From Anodontia alba (Eukaryota > Mollusca > Bivalvia > Lucinida > Lucinidae): a stretch of 64,000 bases of DNA. The DNA is taken from the NCBI GenBank assembly GCA_964016985.1, contig OZ024828.1:90244399-90308398 (forward strand), written 5' to 3'. Of this stretch, positions 11,761-23,677 are shown one piece after another (position 1 is the stretch's first letter; each line of letters opens with the position of its first letter). A model generated the notes under the pieces. That model saw only the letters and a program-made list of their open reading frames with translations, ran no database searches and was not told where the DNA came from. The position numbers and the translations under genes are program-made.

Positions 11761-14200
11761 ACAAATATGATTAGGTATTAGGTTTGTCCTGGAATATGGG
11801 CATCCAATTTATGCCATCCAATTCTATATTTAAATTCTGATAGCCATTGTTTAAAATGTGGTTATAACCCAATTTTATATCAAATCCCGTATTATTTCAA
11901 ATCGCATTACATTTTATAATGTTGAATTTATCAACGGAACGGAACACGGTAATATAAAAACACTCTACCAAACGTTATGGCTTTTTAAGTCTCTCGTACT
12001 AAGTAACAACGTTCGAAATTCGCCAAACGAAAATTAACACCCTGTTTGAAAACACTATGTGTAAGTGCATCGGTTCTGGGCCATTCGCTCTATACAGACG
12101 CTGTAAATTACGATTTACTCTGACTGGCAGCTAAAAGTGATGGGGGAGGGGGTGGGGGGGGGGGACAAAAAACAAACAAAAAAACAAACAAACAAAAAAA
12201 AGAACAACAACAGAGCTCTGAATTCGTCAAAACTTCTTTTACATGCACCAAGACTTTTTAACTTCGACACTTATCTTTTTAGATACTTCTTGTTGAACAT
12301 TGTCCGTGCCTCGGTCGCTGGTAGCTATTTAAATCCATACATATGCGGCATCCCTTATTTCGTGAATAGACAAATGCCGCTACTGAACTAGGGAAAATCA
12401 AATTGAAAATTGTAAGAGTCATCCACAGGGACCTCCTTCAACACCGTTTTGCTGACACTCTCCATATACATGCACCCCGACCACCGATAAATACGAGCGA
12501 TCCACAAGTTGAAACTGACTGTGTTAGCCTTTGAGACATAAATAAATACTTCACTTACAGATTAACTATGTGAGCACAAATATTTCTGACGGGTATTTAA
12601 CACAAGAGATTCAATAATTACTTACTGACGCTCTCCTGAATTTCCTATCGCAACATCTGATTGTCAGAACTGCCACAGAACTGTCCCGTTTAGTGTCATG
12701 TTTACTCATGAATCATAAACTTATTCAAACGCTTACTGCACATCAGAATGAAGTCTCAAACCCCAGAACATTCGTAGAATTTAGACAATCTCACTATTCG
12801 TTGCTCCAATGTCTTTCTATTGTCATATTTATCCAATTATAACTACATTCGAATCGCTACACAAATGTAAACTTCAGTCGATTTTCCTTGACCTTCGCAG
12901 CAAGCGTATGCTACTAAAAACTGCTCCCTCTCAATATTTACGTCCGATAACGGAAGACCGTTGGTTGTCTTTTATTAGGCAACAATTTACAGAGCAAAGG
13001 AGTTCCATAATTTTGAGAAGTACTTCACAAAATCATCTTTTTAATATTATTTGTTTAGCGCAGTGTCAAATTCAGTCCGTACTACAAGATATTCATGCGC
13101 CATTATAGTCTGTCTTTGATGAGGTTCATTTCGGTTACTACGAGGTCTGCTGGGTTATGGTTAGAGTTTGGACGCCGATTTATCATAGTAACAAAAGGAC
13201 TTCCATCCCCTACTTTCGTACCTCTTAGATTTTATTTAAAAAGGGGTTCTTTCCGAGAGCTGCGGAAGTAGTGCATTTTAGCTGTGATATGATTGGCTGA
13301 TCTGGTCACATGGTACCCTCCTGGAAACTATATAAGGAGGTGAGCGTCGCTGATCCGCTATCCAATCTCAAGTTCGAGTTGCGGCAAATTCAAACAAAAT
13401 CGATAATCAATAAGGGAAATAACCCTCTATCAAGGTACTTAGACATGACACTACAGTTATTTCTCGTACCTACCAACAACAGTTCCCGCAAATACAAGCA
13501 GATTACTACTTTACAATGAGACCTTATCTGTTCCTGCTTGTCTTGTTTACGAGTGGAAAAATCGCCATATTGTTTATTTGTAAACAACAACAAAAGTCGC
13601 AATGAAATTATCCCTTTTTAACCTTGCACGGATTTTATAGCCTACATTTATTTGAGAGAAACTACTTGAATTTGCAAAGTTTATACAACATATTGAGCTA
13701 CAGTCGCTTATATTTGCATATTTAGAATTTCTATACATGTTTACTTGATCGTACTTGTACAATTGGATCCCACTTCATACCAGGAAGCAGAAATACAGTA
13801 CCGCTAAAATTCATTCTTCCACATTCGCGATACGCATTTCATTTACACCACTTTGAAACCAAAAAGTACCATATTATTAACACTTACAATGTAGTGCAGT
13901 GGCGTAGCTGGTTATACTGCTCTTGCTGAAGTTATTATGGAAGCTCTATGTGGCTGTCTCGAGTTTTAGATTGACGATTTAGAAGTCAGACAACAACGTG
14001 AGAAAATGAGTGCCATGTTTTTGTTGCAAAACCAGTTATGCCACTGCCCCGGTGTAAATGATGGGATAGGGATAAAAGCTTGTGAAACTAAATTTTAAAC
14101 ATGAATAAATGACTGTGTGAATGTACTCCTTACTTAATTGTGATGTTTCGAGAAATAATTATTCAAGCTTGGTCACCCCTACCCGAGGTGCCTTGCAATA
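11041..14200. other. unassigned stretch with simple repeats
   Basis: Simple repeats are (TTTA)n at about 11,510-11,555, (TG)n at 11,709-11,757 and a G-run plus A-rich tract at 12,137-12,200. A 99-codon open frame at 12,809-13,108 shows no known domain. CTATATAAGG at about 13,328 could be a TATA box, perhaps of an old LTR. No gene can be supported. Confidence 0.45.
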
Positions 14201-14204
14201 TAAA

Positions 14205-14495
14205 TAGTCGTTTCGTCCCACTAGTCGTTTCGCCTCATATGCATTAATAAGATAAAATTTTCTGGCAGTTTAGGTAGTATAACGGCTCCCATCATTTATC
14301 TAACCAACCTTAAAAGACTGTCTGGAGATGACGCAAATATATAAAGAGCATCAATGAATTCCACAAATGAAATAATTATAAAAAATAATAAACGACTGAA
14401 TGGGGAAATGGCTTGTGGGGCGAAACGACTAGGGTGGAGGATGGTATTAGGGCAAAAAGACTTAGGGTGAAAATGGAGGCGAAAGAACTAGACGG
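14205..14495. repeat. inverted repeat with GTCGTTTCG ends
   Basis: The left side holds TAGTCGTTTCGTCCCACTAG twice over. The right side holds the inverted GGGCGAAACGACTAGGG and further GGCGAAA variants. A related fragment lies at 48,970-49,062. It resembles a MITE whose ends carry multiple copies of a short motif. Confidence 0.6.
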
Positions 14496-14879
14496 GTTCA
14501 ATGGGTAAAATATATAACTTCTGTGGTTATTGCATTTGACTGGCATGCACACACTTAGGGTCAGTAGAGCCTATATCGTAAGAATTTTATCTCTTGCATT
14601 TTTATCCTTTATGTTTTGCATTTTCATATTCAACATACGAAGACAGACTGTTCTCCCTTTCTAAAACCGTTTTCAACGATATGCCTGAAAATATAAAAGC
14701 GGTATCAGATTATTTGCTGACGATACCACTATGTATCTCACAATCTCAAAACCAAACTGACTGTCAAACCTATAAGTTGACATCATAAAACTCAAATCCT
14801 AGGAAAGTGAATGACTTATCGCCTTCCACCCCGATAAATATGAGGTTATAAGAATAGTTAAAAGGGGAAAAAACTACCC
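14496..14879. other. non-coding, no feature recognised
   Basis: AT-rich sequence between the GTCGTTTCG repeat and the LINE relic. The 64-codon open frame at 14,594-14,788 has no known motif. Confidence 0.4.
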
Positions 14880-15540
14880 TTTTCAATTACATCCTCCATG
14901 GAGTTACCCTTCAAACTACAAAAATGTCAAATACCTTGGAGTCAACATATCAGACGACCTGTCATGGGGTAGACGCAAGGGTAATGATACTCTGAAATTC
15001 TTAAAACTAAAATTCCAGACCCGCAGTATCAAAATTAAAGAATCTGCATACTAAACCTATATCCATCCCTTACTGGAATACTCTTCCTCAGTCTGGAGCC
15101 CCTGGCAAATAAAATTCATTCATCAATTGGAAATGATCCAGCACAGAACTGTCAGATACATTCTCAATGACTACTCTTATACCAGTAGTCTCTCAGCCAT
15201 GCTAAATGAATTAAAGCTTCCCACTTTAGAAACAAGAAGGAACATAGCATCTCTAGTAATGCTGTATAAAATTCACAATAACCATGTCCGTATCAACCCA
15301 CCCTCTTATATCAAACACTGGTAAAGAAACAGATTCACAATACCATTGTCAAGGATTAACGTCCATAAGGACTCTATTTTACCCCAGGGCAGCTAGACTA
15401 TGGAATAACTTGCCACCAGACATAACCAGCAGCCCTGACCTAGAATCGTTTCGGGCAAGGATAGCAACATCCTTACAATGAGTCCCTTCAGAAAGTCATC
15501 ATCATCATCATAATCATCATCATATTCATAATCATCATCG
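14880..15540 (+). pseudogene. LINE ORF2 C-terminal relic (CR1/Jockey-like)
   Basis: Across frames the + strand reads VKYLGVNISDDLSW, LLEYSSSVWSPW, LEMIQHRTVRYILNDYSYTS, LETRRNIASLVMLYKIHN, then after a frameshift PRAARLWNNLPPDI and a stop near 15,481. This is the thumb and C-terminal region that follows the RT domain in CR1/Jockey-type LINEs. A (TCA)n-like tail at 15,494-15,540 is consistent with a LINE 3' end. The RT core upstream is absent, as expected for 5' truncation. Confidence 0.85.
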
Positions 15541-15771
15541 ATCATTTTCATCAAGATGACTTATCATCCTTATCTTCACGAAGACTTAAATTATGTCAGT
15601 TTCACAGCTCGCTCAGGCATCTTGCAAAATCCAAAATTTATCTTTTTTTTTTTTTTTTTCCTTAATTTTCTTGTTTGCCATTTCCTTATGCACTCCATGT
15701 AATCCTCTACGTGAGGTGTATGGAGTAACAGGCAGATTCAGATTAGTTTCACTCGCTCTACTGACCATTAG

Positions 15772-16054
15772 TTGTTTGATTGTTTGTGTTGAGGTTTCAC
15801 GGCCCAGTCAACCCAATGGGGTCATATCGAGCGCGGTCAGTTTACCTAACCACACTTTTGCTGGGCAGGCTTAGTCCTCTAGGCGGTTAACCAGTATTGT
15901 GCACATTCTTTTGCCAGAAACTGATAACTGCCCTTCTTGAATCAGCGGAAGGAAGAGAATGACCGTAGAAAATGTTGCTTACCCGGTGGGGGTCGAACCA
16001 GCAACCTCCTGTTCACCAGTCGGACGCAAATCCAACTGAGCTGCCGAGGCCGGC
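15772..16054 (-). mobile_element. tRNA-derived SINE, family B, copy 1
   Basis: On the - strand it starts GCCGGCCTCGGCAGCTCAGT, has the B box GGTTCGACCCCC and the conserved body ending in CAACACAAACAAT. An imperfect target duplication (CCATTAGTTGT against CCCTTAGTTGT) flanks it. It was inserted into another tRNA-like sequence. Confidence 0.85.
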
Positions 16055-16450
16055 GGCCCTTAGTTGTGGACATGCAAGCAGGCGGTCACGGTTCGAATCC
16101 TGCATTAGACACACTTTTTCCTCCTTTCTTTAACGACACTCAACATGAAAATAGCGATGGTAAGTGCATATAGAAACTGAAAGTATGTTCAGTTGATGCC
16201 TTGCACTTAAAAGAAGCGAAATGAATCTGGTGACTTGCAGGAATGTCGGATAGCTAAGGTCAGTTAGTAGAGCACCTGACTTGCATTCAGGAGATCGCAG
16301 GTTCGAGTCTTGCAACAGGAACACCTATTCCTCCTTAGTTTACTTTCCTGCCGAAAAAGTAATGAGGAACTATGGCAAAAAAGGTAAGAGAAAAGTCCAG
16401 GGAGTGCCACAATCACAAACGCAGCCACAAGACACAATGGTACAGCTGCA
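16055..16450 (+). repeat. tRNA-like relics and a retroelement 3' fragment
   Basis: A B-box-like GGTTCGAATCCTGC lies near 16,090. A second tRNA-like module at about 16,247-16,320 contains CACCTGACTTGCATTCAGG and GCAGGTTCGAGTCTTGC, with a tRNA-Ala(UGC)-like anticodon loop. Its D arm has an insertion and the acceptor arms do not pair, so it is a SINE or pseudogene. At 16,375-16,430 a segment matches 19,020-19,070, the end of the RT element there. Confidence 0.65.
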
Positions 16451-16482
16451 ATAGCCGACATACAAACTTATGTTATAAGGAT

Positions 16483-16616
16483 CTATCATTAGTGTGAGGG
16501 GTAGATAGAAAAACCATCCCGGGGATCACTGTTTGGCATCATGAAGCATGCCGAGTGATGCCAGACTGTGATCGCGAGGGACGGATTTTTCTGTCTACCC
16601 CTCACACCCATGATAG
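16483..16616. mobile_element. 134-bp hairpin MITE
   Basis: The left arm CTATCATTAGTGTGAGGGGT and the inverted right arm pair over about 55 bases. The centre has TGGCATCATGAAGCATGCCG. No coding capacity. Confidence 0.75.
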
Positions 16617-17506
16617 ATTATTTTTTTCTTGCAAACCATGACACCTTTCATTTCTGAGCGTAGATTTTTTTTAATAATTCAATCCCTTCATTTGCTGACG
16701 TCCGCCATATCGTGATGACATTACGTTTAATTACGCCATGACGTTCAGTGACGTAAACCTTAATGATGGCGTACGTGAAGTCCATTACAACTGGTGAACA
16801 CTTGAGAATTCTCGCTTTTTATCTTATGCTGGGTAGGATAACCTGGGTAGGATAAGAATTTCTATCTAAAGGTTAAATCCAGGATTTGCTTATCTGGTGT
16901 GTAAGAAAAGCTATAGGCGGAAGGGGCTAAAACCAAACGTAAATATGCTTTCCCATTATAAGTATATGGAAACTGTAACTGGCATAGCAACCAAACCAAA
17001 GTGTCGCTTTTTATAAAAAAAATACAAACTTTCAATCCCCCCCCAGCCCAAGGATGCTACAGATGACATGTGGGCTCAGTTGCCTTGTGGTGTCAGAGGA
17101 GATGTTGTCTGAAAGTTTCGACGATAACAGACTATGACGACGACAACAACGTAGAATTATCCTATAAGCTTCTTCGAAGCCTTCTGCTCTGGTAAGCTAA
17201 AGACAAAGGAATGGCATTAATGCTGAACTGTCACTGGATATGTATCAATGAAAACGAAAGAGCGAGTTTTGTTCATGGTTTTATTAATTATAACATGAAA
17301 GTAAAATACAGGCTTTCAACTGATTATGATCAAAAGAGAGAAATATTTCTGAAGACATATAATGGTGGTATTTTGATAAATAAAGGCTGAATGCCAAATG
17401 TTATCCAAGGTTTGGGCAAATAAAAATCTAAAACAGATGTTTCTTTTTAGAGCAATGGATAAATCTATAAGAAGTTAGCGTATGGGCCATAATGCGCAGT
17501 TTCGGC
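16617..17506. other. non-coding, no feature recognised
   Basis: Nothing recognisable except a short C-run near 17,037. Confidence 0.4.
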
Positions 17507-18190
17507 TAATAAAATAAACGTCAAAAGCTTGCCTCTGGAAACAAAGAACACACCACAGATAAGAAAATGGGAGTCTCGGTTTTATTGAGTCTCTTCATAA
17601 GCAGTAATGAAGTTTGCAACACTGCTTACGCCCTCTAGCGTATACATGAGCCGAATTCCATTTTCAAAGATTCCACAATGGGCCCAATGATCCCAAATGA
17701 AATGAAATATAATCTGCACTATGGTAAAGTACGGGGAGACTTTCTACCGCCGCCACACGGCACTAATACCAGCTACAGTGTAGTAAAATATACGTCAAAA
17801 GGTTGCCTTTGGAAACAAAGAACACACCACAGATAAGAAAATTGGAGTCTCGGTTTTATTGAGACTCTTCAGCCTCATCAGTGACTTTGAATGAAAGCCT
17901 CATCAGTGACTTTGAATGAAACAGGCTAAACAATTCAAAACCACATGTAAATCTTCATATAATGATAAGAAAACGTGCGAAATTTCAGAAGAATCCAATT
18001 AAAGATGTAGGAGGAGTTGTGGACACAAGCTTTAAACATTGCTATTTCTCAGTTCACAAGGGCTGTAATTATGTCAGAAATAATTGAATCAAAAATTCAA
18101 TACCACATGTACATCCTCATATAAAAAAGGAGAAGAAATTCTTCAAAATTTCAGAAGTATCCACTAAAAGATGTTGGAGGCGCTAGGGCC
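17507..18190. repeat. direct repeats
   Basis: An about 90-bp sequence containing GGAAACAAAGAACACACCAC occurs at 17,507-17,600 and again at 17,787-17,875. A 27-bp unit GCCTCATCAGTGACTTTGAA is doubled at about 17,872-17,922. A third pair (ACCACATGTAAATCTTCATA and a relative) follows at 17,940 and 18,103. Confidence 0.7.
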
Positions 18191-18659
18191 ACAAGATGTA
18201 TGATAGACACACAGACGGATAGAATGACACACAGAAGGACAAGGGTCATTTCTATAGTCCCTCCCCTCCTACATCGAGTGACAGACAGGAAGAATTGTTA
18301 CACAGCATTTAATATCTTTAACTGTTTTCTTCTTATTATTCTTCTTCTTATTATTATTATTATTATTTTCAAAATGGCAAAGGTTTTAATGATGTACTTA
18401 TTTATTCACATGTCAATTAAGTTAACTTATATGAATGAAAAACTTACAACCACTGAGTGACATAAATGCCAGTTTGAGCGTTTTTTAATCAATCTATTCT
18501 TGCAGAAATTCGAAAAAAAAAAATTCCTGATATTAATGAAAGTTTAATTATCTGAAAGAGTAGATGAAATTATCTGAAAACGTGAAACTGCATGTTCATG
18601 TTGTCCTACAAATGTTTGTATAGACAAGATAACCAGTTTAATTTGCATCCATATTAAAA
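18191..18659. other. non-coding, ATT-rich
   Basis: Contains a TTATTATTATT-type simple repeat near 18,335-18,366. No gene seen. Confidence 0.4.
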
Positions 18660-18978
18660 CAGTCGACTCGTAATCTCGAAGTCCAAGGGACACGCTGTAA
18701 TACTTCGAGATATCCGTACTTCGACATATCAGATTTGCAGAACTGAGGAAAAAATAAATCGAACAACCACATTTCACAAATGAATATGTAATTTGACTCC
18801 TGAAGTTAGAGATCTATTGAAAATATTGTGGAAAAGAGGAGAAGGAGCAATTTCTCCAGTTTCCCACAATATTTTGTTACCTGTTGTTAGATTTTCATGT
18901 TAAAACAGGGACCAGATTTTCACTTCGAGATAAGTGGTTATTCGAGATAAGCGAAGTCGAGATAACGAGAGTCGACTG
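18660..18978. mobile_element. MITE with pogo/Tigger-like ends
   Basis: The left end CAGTCGACTCGTAATCTCGA and the inverted right end (...TCGAGATAACGAGAGTCGACTG) resemble each other. CAGTCGA starts are typical of pogo-like elements. TA follows the right end, but no TA precedes the left one, so the boundaries are tentative. A similar lone end occurs near 45,705. Confidence 0.6.
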
Positions 18979-19605
18979 TATTTGCATGCAATGACAAATG
19001 ACTTAGAGATCCATTTGAAAAAAAAGGTAAGAGAAAAGTCCAGGGAGTGCCACAATCACAAACCGCAGCCCTTCCCAGACCCCAAGAGGAAGAGGAAACC
19101 GACAAATCTAAACAAGCACAAACCGAACAACGTACGAAAAGCACTAAGATTAGCTCTCTCTTCCCCAAGCGAGGTAATCGCAATACTAAAAGGACTGAAA
19201 AACACAAGAACAAAATGACACACGGAAAGACATACAACAAATCGCCTCGTAGAATAAACCACAAAGCAACAAAGAGTAAGACTAACACCGGGACCACCGC
19301 CTTAGAACGGTCGGTAGAGCAAACCACCGGGGGGTTTAAAGCACTTTTACAGCTAGCTAACTTCACCCTGGGTCCCGATGCTACTCTTAATACAGAAATA
19401 CATAAAAATTCGGTTCGCATAAAGGCTCCCAACTCAGTCAATGCATAAAGCGAAAACCTAAAAATCAAATTAATCACTATAATAAACAAAGACGAGTACT
19501 CATGGCTAATTCTACTGTATGCCAGAGTAAATGAAAACCAATAGTTGAACCACGGCGGTTGAAGCCAAAGACATATCGTCAAGCCCCAACCCACTGGTTA
19601 AAGTT
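18979..19605 (-). other. 3' region of the RT element with open frames on both strands
   Basis: Downstream of the RT stop, the - strand stays open for 218 codons (hydrophobic, from a GTG at 19,594), while the + strand has a basic 133-codon frame (19,047-19,448). Part of it recurs at 16,375-16,430, so it belongs to the element. No domain is recognised in either frame, and I call neither a gene. Confidence 0.5.
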
Positions 19606-20178
19606 TTACGAAGAGGCCGTCATTGAGTCTGAGGCCCGAACCGCCGTCGTGCAATTAAAGAGTGAAGCATAGCCATCAACAATGATTGGGTTGACAACTA
19701 GGCATGCAGTCTGCCGCATAATATCCAGGCTATAGCCAATTCTTTTATAACGGTTAATAAGTTTTCTGAATTGCTCCGAAAAGTTAGATTTACCTACAAT
19801 TTTTCTAAATCTGTACACTAAGTCACCGTAAAATTCGGGTTCCGATATACCTTGTTGCAGAAGTGTTTTCAGACTGACGCTATATTTTTCTAACAAGGCA
19901 CTGTGTCTGCGATAAAATTTTGAAAACGCCTTACGAAGTTTAAAATAACGATAGCCCTGCCTAAGAAGTTTGGCAGTAAGGGCTTTATTACGGTAGTTAA
20001 AGTCATTAAGATTTGAAGAAGCTCTGGCGAATCTTATAAGTTGAGATATGTATACCCCATATGAGGTACGCCGGGGGACATCGCCATCCAGAAAAGGGAA
20101 ATTGACTATATCAAAATCAAAATCGTCCCGAAAGCCTGTAAAATATATACACACAAAAAAAAATAGAAATGTGTCCAC
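19606..20178 (-). pseudogene. retroelement RT C-terminal domain, 5'-truncated
   Basis: The - strand frame reads RDDFDFDIVNFPFLDGDVPR, RTSYGVYISQLIRFAR, LLRQGYRYFKLRKAFSKFYR, GISEPEFYGDLVYRFRKIVG and MRQTACLVVNPIIVDGYASL. I recognise this as the conserved region after the RT core in a retroelement family abundant in bivalves and cnidarians. Whether the family is Penelope-like or a LINE is not settled here. The catalytic core is absent. Stop at about 19,606. The frame is otherwise unbroken, so the copy is not very old. Confidence 0.75.
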
Positions 20179-20289
20179 AGTACACGTACACGGGTGCCCC
20201 CGCTTTGGGTACCTCTATAAAACTGTGCAAACCTTACCAAATTAGCTTGCGTCAATACTTTGGACACATTTCTAGTTAACAAAGAATCC

Positions 20290-20640
20290 AAAACTAATGA
20301 AAAATATAAGGCCCATCGCCTGCAAGGTCAGTAACTCTTAAACCATGAAACTAAGAAACTCACTTTTGTGTTCTCTAGTAAGTGATTTTCATCAAAGAAT
20401 CCAACAGTACTGAGAAATACAAGGGCCTTTGCCTGCAAGGCCTGTAACTCTTAAACCATAAGACTAAGGAACTCAGTTTTGCTTTCCCTAGTAAATGCTG
20501 TTCAACAAAGAATGCAAAAATAAGGTGAAATATAGGGCCCTTTGCCTGCAAGGACTGTAACTCTTAAACCATAAGACTAAGAAACTCGGTTTTGTGTTCC
20601 CTAGTAAGTGATTTTCAACAAAGAATGCAAAAATCATGAA
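20290..20640. repeat. tandem array, about 114 bp x3
   Basis: GTAACTCTTAAACCAT recurs at 20,331, 20,444 and 20,558, giving steps of 113 and 114 bp. The units also share TTTGCCTGCAAGG and TCTAGTAAGTGATTTTCA. A stray piece lies near 23,027. Confidence 0.8.
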
Positions 20641-20749
20641 AAAAATTAGGCGTGCATCCAGAGTATAAGTAAGGGAGGTAACTCCAGACGGACAGATGGC
20701 CGGAGAGACGGACGCTCATGCACGTTTGAACTCTAAAACCGTTTGGTGA

Positions 20750-20895
20750 TTGTATTTTTTTTTCTCCATAAAAACATATGTTGTGGGTACTCATTAGATG
20801 AGCCTCACCAAGGTTCTTCAAATGAGTACTCATAACATGTTTTTGCTTCACCGAGGTGCATCAAATTAATACCTACAACATATGTTTTAATGGAG
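20750..20895. mobile_element. palindromic MITE, degenerate copy
   Basis: Contains AAACATATGTTGTGGGTACT and, after a duplicated and rearranged middle, ACAACATATGTTTT. Same family as 62,621-62,813 but clearly older. Confidence 0.7.
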
Positions 20896-21712
20896 AATTG
20901 GAGAAAATTATCCCATATTTAAGTTGTCTGCAAAACTTTTACCCAAAGTGCTAAGGGTTTAACTGATAAGTACTATGCTAATTCGCGCCACCAATGGGTC
21001 CTAAGTTTATGAAACAGGATTGTCTTTATGCTGTGAACAAATAGCCCAAAGCTAGTTATGTACCTGTCTTGAAAGAAATGTCCTGTTTGTACACCTCTGT
21101 CCAGCTGATGGTCTGTGTGAGCTTTGCAGACTGGTTTCAAACTACTAAATTATCAAATTACCAATAATAATTAAAACCTCTAAATTTACGTTTTTTTTTT
21201 TTGTTTTTTTTTTTGTTTTGTTCTAATCATGTACCCTAATACTACTAGAAAAGGAAATAATGACAAGCGTTGTTTGTACTTTAGACCCAGACCAAACTGT
21301 GCTCAGGCACAGAATGACCAGGAGGATTGTTTAGCATAAGCATCTGCACATACTGATCTTTACAATCAGATCTGTAACACACACAAAGAGCATAACCTTG
21401 CTCAGAAAGCGCAATAGTGTCTTGGTCTACAAAGGGCACATACCTGAAGTTTGCTTAAAACACTGTAATTTGATATTACTCATTTATGCTAAAAAAAGGG
21501 ACATTGACAAATAGATAAGAAATTTAGACCAAGATCAGACGCCGCATATCATGGTGTCTGGTGAGCATTGATTAAACACACTTGATTGCATTCTGATTAA
21601 TAGGTTTCTTTAATCTGTGGTGATAGTATTGATGTGAAATAGGTTACCTAGATCACCTTAAAGAGTAGGTATCTTTAATTACTGTACTAACAAATGTCTA
21701 AGGATAACCTAA
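20896..21712. other. non-coding, no feature recognised
   Basis: Contains a T-rich run near 21,190-21,224 and nothing else that can be supported. Confidence 0.4.
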
Positions 21713-22058
21713 CTTCATAACGGAGGTATGTTTGTTTGTTTGTGTTGAGGTTTTACGGCCCAGTCAACCCAAATGGGGTCGTGTCGAGCGCGGTCAGTTT
21801 ACCTAACCACACGTTTACTGGGCAGGCTTAGTCCTCTAAGCGGTTAACCAGTAATGTGCACATTCTTTCGCCAGAAACTGACAACTGCCCTTCTTGAATC
21901 AGCGGAAGGGAGAGAATGACCGTAGAAAATATTTCATGATCAATCTCCACGAAAGAATGTTGCCGACCTCGGCTGGGGTTGAACCCGCTACCTCCTGGTC
22001 TCCAGTCGGACGGCGCATCCAAATGAGCCACCGAGGCCGGCTTCATAACGGAGGTATG
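21713..22058 (-). mobile_element. SINE family B, copy 2, with 18-bp target duplication
   Basis: The body is 21,731-22,040 on the - strand, from the tRNA-like head GCCGGCCTCGGTGGCTCATT to an AAAC-repeat tail. The perfect 18-bp duplication CTTCATAACGGAGGTATG lies at 21,713-21,730 and 22,041-22,058, the signature of LINE-driven retroposition. Confidence 0.95.
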
Positions 22059-22285
22059 CAGACTGCCCTTTGAGGTTAAGAAGTGGATGACATAGGCCTT
22101 TCCCCTGTATTCATTATTCATATGCTTCTTTCTTTCTTTCTTTCTTTTGTATTGTAACAACAAATGTCTTAGGATAACTTAATAACGGAGGTACGCAGAC
22201 TGTCCTATGATATTAAGAAGTGGATGACACAGGTCTTTCTCCTGTATTCATTATCCATAGGCTTCTTTCTTTCTTTCTTTAGTTA
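22059..22285. repeat. tandem duplication, about 130 bp, with TTTC tract
   Basis: GGAGGTATGCAGACTGCC and GGAGGTACGCAGACTGTCC start two related units, each ending in a CTTT-repeat tract. A further partial copy lies left of the SINE, so the SINE landed inside this array. Confidence 0.75.
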
Positions 22286-22790
22286 ATGGTTATCATAAAG
22301 CAATGTTTTTTTATTCATTCATTCATTTTTTCAAATTACTTATATTTAATTAAATTTTTCCATTTGTTTTCTCCAGGTGAAATGATCGTTTTTCTTTCAA
22401 AAATTGTACTGAACTATCAGTAATTTAATACAACCTTAATTAATTAACTCATTTGTTTTCTTAGATTAACTATTGTTCTTCATTTTAAAATCTTACTGAA
22501 TTACCATTCATTAAATATAACACTTTTTTTAATTTATTAATTACTTTTGTTTTTTTAGGTTAAACTATTGAAATTCGTTTAAAAATCATATTGAATTATC
22601 TATAACTAAATACAACACTTTTTATTTAATTTGAAATAATAATAATAATAATAATTGATTTTAATCAATTAATTAATATTTGTTATTATCATTATCAATT
22701 AATTCTTAGGTTAAACTATTGATATTCTTTTGAAAATCATACTGAATAATCTGCTGATATTCATTCATTCATTCATTCATTCATTCTAAC
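22286..22790. repeat. imperfect AT-rich tandem units
   Basis: Four diverged units of about 120-150 bp share TTAGGTTAAACTATTGA and AATCATACTGAATTATC. (AAT)n and (ATTC)n tracts lie within and after them. Confidence 0.6.
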
Positions 22791-23618
22791 TCGGACCTAG
22801 TCCAGTGTGTAGTGGGTCCAAGATTCTAAAGAGCATCCATACATGATTTAATCTGAATTGTAGCAGTACTGTAGATGTGTGACACTGGGTTGATTACACA
22901 CCAGCTACACAGGTAAGACGACGCTTACGGGCCTCCGGTCAAAGGGAATTAATCGAAGCCTATCTAAAATGGAATATCGATAACCTGAGTGACAGTTCCT
23001 GTAGTACGATAATTCCTTGTAGTGTCTGAGAAACTCAGTTTTATGTTCTCCAGTAAAAGATTTTAGATTTTAATACAGCAGCGTAAGTTGCGCGTGGAAT
23101 TGCGCCGTTATAATAATATGTACGGGGACTGACTCTCTATTTATTGTACTCTATGTAAAACCCGTGGAGAAATGTTTAGGTACCAGTCTGTCTTTCTTTG
23201 GTTAATATTTAATTATGATTTTTCTTTTTAAAAGTAAATATAGCTGAAAGTTATCAAATGATTTAAGGCATAATACGGTTTCAAATATCAAAATCGGTTG
23301 AAAGAAACAGGTAAAGGTTTAACCCATTAGCGGGCGCTTAATCCGCTCTACTAGGATTAGCTGGGATCCGGTCTCGGACTTCTAAAAACTTGGTCTAGAG
23401 GTCCAGTAGCGGGTTCCTATAACGGTTGGTACTAGATCCCTTGCCAGAAAGTTTGTGAGTCATTTTCTTCCTTTTCTGATAATATCTCTTTCGATGTTAA
23501 ACTTAATTATACAAATAAGTCGGGGTTATACTGGTGGGTATAAATTGTGGCTCTCCCTTATTGTAGATTTGTTTCTATTTCGTTACGAAAGACACGTTTT
23601 GTTCTCACTCTGTCTCCG

Positions 23619-23677
<59 letters not shown>

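Noticed and set aside
12809..13108. 99-residue frame as a host gene
   Set aside because: No recognisable motif, no splice context and no second exon. It could not be supported.
20106..20178. Splice acceptor before the RT domain (TATTTTACAG near 20,136 on the - strand)
   Set aside because: The element is a 5'-truncated retroelement, and the match to an acceptor is probably chance in T-rich DNA.
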